Below are positions 6,761 through 9,247 of a stretch of 9,247 nt of DNA, piece after piece. Both the position numbers and the translations under genes were made by a program. The stretch comes from CAYNXB01 sp964401045 (lineage in GTDB: Bacteria > Pseudomonadota > Alphaproteobacteria > Sphingomonadales > Sphingomonadaceae): NCBI GenBank assembly GCA_964401045.1, contig CAYNXB010000091.1:1-9247 (forward strand), read 5' to 3'. Under the pieces are notes generated by a model. That model was not told the DNA's origin. It saw nothing but the letters and a program-made list of their open reading frames with translations, and ran no database searches. Each line of letters starts with the position of its first letter. The first letter of the stretch is position 1.

Positions 6761-8221
6761 TCAACCGCGGTAAGCATCCTCGAACGGTGCCATGTACTTC
6801 GCATACGGCGCCGACAGCCCGATCCGGTCGGTCGAGATCGGCGCGCGCACCTGTTGTACGCTTGCGGTACGCACGCTGCGCTTGGTCTCGTGGAACGCCA
6901 GCACCTGCGGCTCCATCTCGAGACCAACGTACGCGAGGATGCGCGGGATCCACGTGCCTGGGTCTTGCACCAGCTCCTCATACGGAACGGTGAGAATACG
7001 CTCAGGGAACTTGGCGGCCCAATGCTCATAGAGCCGGTCCTCGATGCGGAAGAACCGCCCGATATCGGCGAACGACCAGCTCCACGGAATCGCGGAAGTG
7101 AAGAAGCTGCGAAAGCACGATAGCGCGACATCCTGCGGGTTGCGCCGCAGCCACAGCACTTTTGCCTGCGGCAGCGTGTGGAGCAGCAAGCCCATCATGT
7201 GCGACTGGGTGAGCGTCTTGTCGACGATCAGCCCCTCGGCATCGTGGAACCGCATCCCGATCATCCGCTGGTAATCGCGCGCGATGTCGCCCCATGGATC
7301 GGCGCTGGCGCTGCCTTCCTGATAAGCAATGGCGCCTGTCCAGGTGCGATCGACCGTCGGGATCAGCGCCGGCTTGAGCAGGTTGACCTCGCCCCCATCA
7401 CCAACTCGCGAGTGGCTGGCGAGGATTTGCTCGACCAGGGTGGTCCCTGAACGCGGCAGGCCATTGACGAAGATCACCCGGTTGTCCGTCGCCTGCGACG
7501 GGACGAGCCGGCTCATCGCGTCGGGCGTGAAGTCGCGCACCAGGCGGCCGGCGAAGTCTTCGAGAGCGTCGGCGTCGAACTGCTCGGCCTCCTTCCGCAG
7601 TGCGGCGCCTTGAGCGTAGTAATCGAACGCGCGGTCGAACGCCCCGCAATCGTGATGCGCTTTTCCCAGGCCATAGAGGAAGCGCGCACGCAGCTCGTTG
7701 TCGCTTTGCGCGAAGGCGGGAAGAAGCGCTTCCATCGCGCCGAGATCGGGATCGCCGGGCGTGAACTTCTTGATCATCGCCAGCGCAAACCACGTTTGCG
7801 GGATATAGGGCGTCTGCGCCAGCGCTCGGCGGTAGAATGCCTCGGCGCCTGCGAAATCCCCCAGCTGGCCCGCTACGGTGCCGCGGAAGTGCAGCAGGCT
7901 CGGCTGTTCGGCGACCGAGGCCGGTGCGCGCGCGGCGGCCTGTAGCGCCTCCTCAGTGCGTCCGAGCGCCGCAAGCACGCCCCAGTGGCCGAGCATCCGC
8001 TCGAGCGAGATCGGCTCGGTCAGCGAGTGGCGGCGTGAGGCCTCGATTGCCATGTCGATCTCGCCGATCTCGCTGGCAAGGCGGGAGATGCTGCGCCAGC
8101 GCTCTCCCGTAGGCGGGCCATCGCCCAGTTCGTCGGCCAGCAATTGCTGGGCGCGGCGGCGTTCGCCGGCCTTCAGGCATTCGATCGCCGCGAGGATGCG
8201 GGAAGCGGGCTCTTGCTGCAT
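6761..8221 (-). CDS. TPR-containing sulfotransferase family protein
   Basis: This is a predicted cytoplasmic enzyme that transfers sulfate from PAPS to an unknown acceptor. Numbering is from ATG 8221 (486 residues). The N-terminal half is helical with TPR-like units (about 75-100, 108-150 and 178-210; GQLGDFAGAEAFYRRAL and CGAFDRAFDYYAQG fit the pattern). The C-terminal half is a Sulfotransfer_3-type domain. It has the 5'-phosphosulfate loop GLPRSGTTLVEQILASHS (254-271), a GGE motif with Glu278 followed by VNLLKPAL, a DKT with Lys335, and the 3'-phosphate motif LRRNPQDVALSCF (Arg359/Arg360, Ser368). This order resembles tyrosylprotein sulfotransferases, whose catalytic base is the Glu in GE-E-T-R. 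There is no signal peptide or membrane segment. A TTG start at 8242 would add seven residues (MPDKHRP). The only purine-rich site, GGAGA, is 16 bases before that TTG, so the start is uncertain. The gene converges on the receptor and diverges from the phytase-like gene. Confidence 0.9.
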   Translation of the reverse strand: MQQEPASRILAAIECLKAGERRRAQQLLADELGDGPPTGERWRSISRLASEIGEIDMAIEASRRHSLTEPISLERMLGHWGVLAALGRTEEALQAAARAPASVAEQPSLLHFRGTVAGQLGDFAGAEAFYRRALAQTPYIPQTWFALAMIKKFTPGDPDLGAMEALLPAFAQSDNELRARFLYGLGKAHHDCGAFDRAFDYYAQGAALRKEAEQFDADALEDFAGRLVRDFTPDAMSRLVPSQATDNRVIFVNGLPRSGTTLVEQILASHSRVGDGGEVNLLKPALIPTVDRTWTGAIAYQEGSASADPWGDIARDYQRMIGMRFHDAEGLIVDKTLTQSHMMGLLLHTLPQAKVLWLRRNPQDVALSCFRSFFTSAIPWSWSFADIGRFFRIEDRLYEHWAAKFPERILTVPYEELVQDPGTWIPRILAYVGLEMEPQVLAFHETKRSVRTASVQQVRAPISTDRIGLSAPYAKYMAPFEDAYRG

Positions 8222-8251
8222 CGGCCGATGCTTGTCCGGCAAACGGCGTCA

Positions 8252-8273
8252 GGTCAAATCTCCGTGGTTGACC
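8252..8273. repeat. Inverted repeat GGTCAA-N10-TTGACC between divergent genes
   Basis: GGTCAA at 8252-8257 and TTGACC at 8268-8273 are exact reverse complements, separated by 10 bases. They sit in the 82-base gap between the sulfotransferase start and the phytase-like gene. Each arm is also a -35-like TTGACC reading outward (minus and plus strand respectively). The site could be an operator for a dimeric regulator or a pair of -35 elements. No good -10 is seen at the right distance on either side, so the role is unproven. Confidence 0.4.
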
Positions 8274-8303
8274 CGATCGCCCGGTCCGCTCCAAAGGCGG
8301 CGC

Positions 8304-9247
8304 ATGAAACCGGCAGCTGTCCGCTCGCCGGGGCGGACGCGCCGGTTGCTTGCGATCCTCGTGGTCGCCCTGGCGCTTTCACCCGGGCTATTCTGGCGTG
8401 CCGTGCCGCATGAGAACGCCGGGCTGCGGCCGATCACCATTCGCCCGCTGCCAATACCGGCGAACGCCCGGCTCGGGCCGGGCCTCACTGTGGCGGGCGG
8501 TTGGCAGCTCGCCAGCCGCAGTGAGACGTTTGGCGGCTATTCCGCCTTGCTCGTGCTTCCCGGCCACAAGCTACTGGCGGTGAGCGATCGCGGCCATTTC
8601 CTGCGCATCGGCATGCCCACGCATGCGTCCATTCCGGCCGTGGCCGGCCCGGTCGGCGCAGCGGACGATAGCGACAAGCGCCTGTTCGATGTCGAATCGG
8701 CGACGCGCGATCCTGCCAGTGGCAGGATCTGGCTCGGCTACGAAAGCAGCAACTCGATTCGCCGCTACGGCCCCGATCTCGACCGGTCGCAGCGGGTACG
8801 CCCGGTGGAGATGCGTGACTGGCCCGCCAATCGTGGGCCCGAATCGATGGTCCGCCTCACCGATGGCCGCTTCATCGTGCTGTCGGAAGCGCTTGGCGAA
8901 GGGCCGCCGCTCTATTCCAAAGGCCTGCTCTTTCCGGGCGATCCGATAAAAGGCGCGGCGCCGGAGGTGTTCCGGTTCGTTCCGCCGACGGGCTTCCGGC
9001 CCACCGATATCGCGCAACTGCCCGATGGACGCGTGGTTATCCTGCTGCGCCGGCTGAAGATCGGCTTTTCGCCGTGGCTTTCCTCGCGGCTGGTGGTTGC
9101 CGATCCGGCGACGATCGCGGCAGGACGGGAATGGGCATGGCAGCCGCTGACCGAAATCCAGAGCCCGCTTCCACACGAAAATTACGAAGGCCTGGCGATC
9201 GAGGCACGCGAAAATGGCGCGGTGCGGTTGTGGCTGATATCGGACGA
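8304..9247 (+). CDS. Esterase-like activity of phytase family protein, 3'-truncated by window edge
   Basis: The gene is open from ATG 8304 to the window end (314 codons and two bases, no stop). A ribosome site AAAGG (8293-8297) lies 6 bases before the ATG. The N-terminus is basic (RSPGRTRR) followed by a hydrophobic stretch (LLAILVVALALSPGLF, 15-30), a signal peptide or signal anchor, so the protein acts in the periplasm or at the membrane. The remainder matches the esterase-like phytase (Phytase-like) family, a beta-propeller type. It includes GGYSALLVLPGHKLLAVSDRG (78-97, quoted in part), FDVESATRDPASGRIWLGYE (128-147), NRGPESMVRLTDGRFIVLSE (177-195), PTDIAQLPDGR (233-243) and HENYEGLAIE (291-300). 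Alphaproteobacterial members are roughly this size plus a little, so only a short C-terminal piece is probably missing. The substrate is unknown; the family name reflects remote resemblance and does not prove phytase activity. Confidence 0.85.
   Translation, partial: MKPAAVRSPGRTRRLLAILVVALALSPGLFWRAVPHENAGLRPITIRPLPIPANARLGPGLTVAGGWQLASRSETFGGYSALLVLPGHKLLAVSDRGHFLRIGMPTHASIPAVAGPVGAADDSDKRLFDVESATRDPASGRIWLGYESSNSIRRYGPDLDRSQRVRPVEMRDWPANRGPESMVRLTDGRFIVLSEALGEGPPLYSKGLLFPGDPIKGAAPEVFRFVPPTGFRPTDIAQLPDGRVVILLRRLKIGFSPWLSSRLVVADPATIAAGREWAWQPLTEIQSPLPHENYEGLAIEARENGAVRLWLISD

Noticed and set aside
8571..9176. 201-codon minus-strand frame at the right end
   Set aside because: It is antisense to the phytase-like gene, which has recognised family motifs, a signal sequence and a ribosome site. 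The minus-strand product shows none.
1..9247. CRISPR array, insertion sequence, prophage genes, tRNA or rRNA
   Set aside because: I saw no regularly spaced repeats, transposase or integrase motifs, terminal inverted repeats or structured RNA gene. Composition is uniform apart from the AT-rich promoter island near 3140-3320.

Overview
The window is GC-rich, gene-dense bacterial DNA and looks chromosomal. Its gene content is purD head-to-head with xseA, then a DUF2093 gene, an M23 peptidase, a large Oar-type TonB-dependent receptor with a carboxypeptidase-regulatory-like N-terminus, a TPR-sulfotransferase and an esterase-like phytase-family protein. This points to an alphaproteobacterium, most likely of the Sphingomonadales (Sphingomonas, Novosphingobium or Erythrobacter-like). 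That placement is a judgement from protein flavour and gene order; no 16S or other marker is present.

Layout. Positions 1-588 (minus) hold the N-terminal 196 codons of purD (purine synthesis), cut by the window edge. Its start codon physically overlaps the start codon of xseA (587-1978, plus; large subunit of exonuclease VII). xseA is followed by a small DUF2093 gene (2003-2206) and, through a 4-base ATGA overlap, by a secreted M23 metallopeptidase (2203-3114). These three plus-strand genes look like one operon. A 355-base intergenic region (3115-3469), AT-rich in its first half, follows. It holds a plausible sigma70 promoter, a repeated 9-mer and a hairpin-rich leader. It leads into the TonB-dependent receptor (3470-6691), which ends at a textbook UUCG-loop terminator (6717-6748). 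Convergent to it, on the minus strand, is a TPR-sulfotransferase (6761-8221). Its divergent neighbour (8304 to the window end) is a secreted or membrane-anchored esterase-like phytase-family protein, incomplete at the window edge. The short gap between these two carries a perfect inverted repeat, GGTCAA-N10-TTGACC.

How the genes may work together. The left part is housekeeping: nucleotide synthesis, DNA repair and cell-wall hydrolysis. The right part is envelope or accessory: a receptor whose predicted loops carry exactly five close cysteine pairs, a PAPS-dependent sulfotransferase with a tyrosylprotein-sulfotransferase-like active-site pattern, and a beta-propeller-like secreted protein. The most interesting open question is whether the sulfotransferase acts on the receptor, on its ligand or on an envelope component. 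The sequence makes this possible but does not prove it. I saw no tRNA or rRNA gene, CRISPR array, insertion sequence or clear mobile element.
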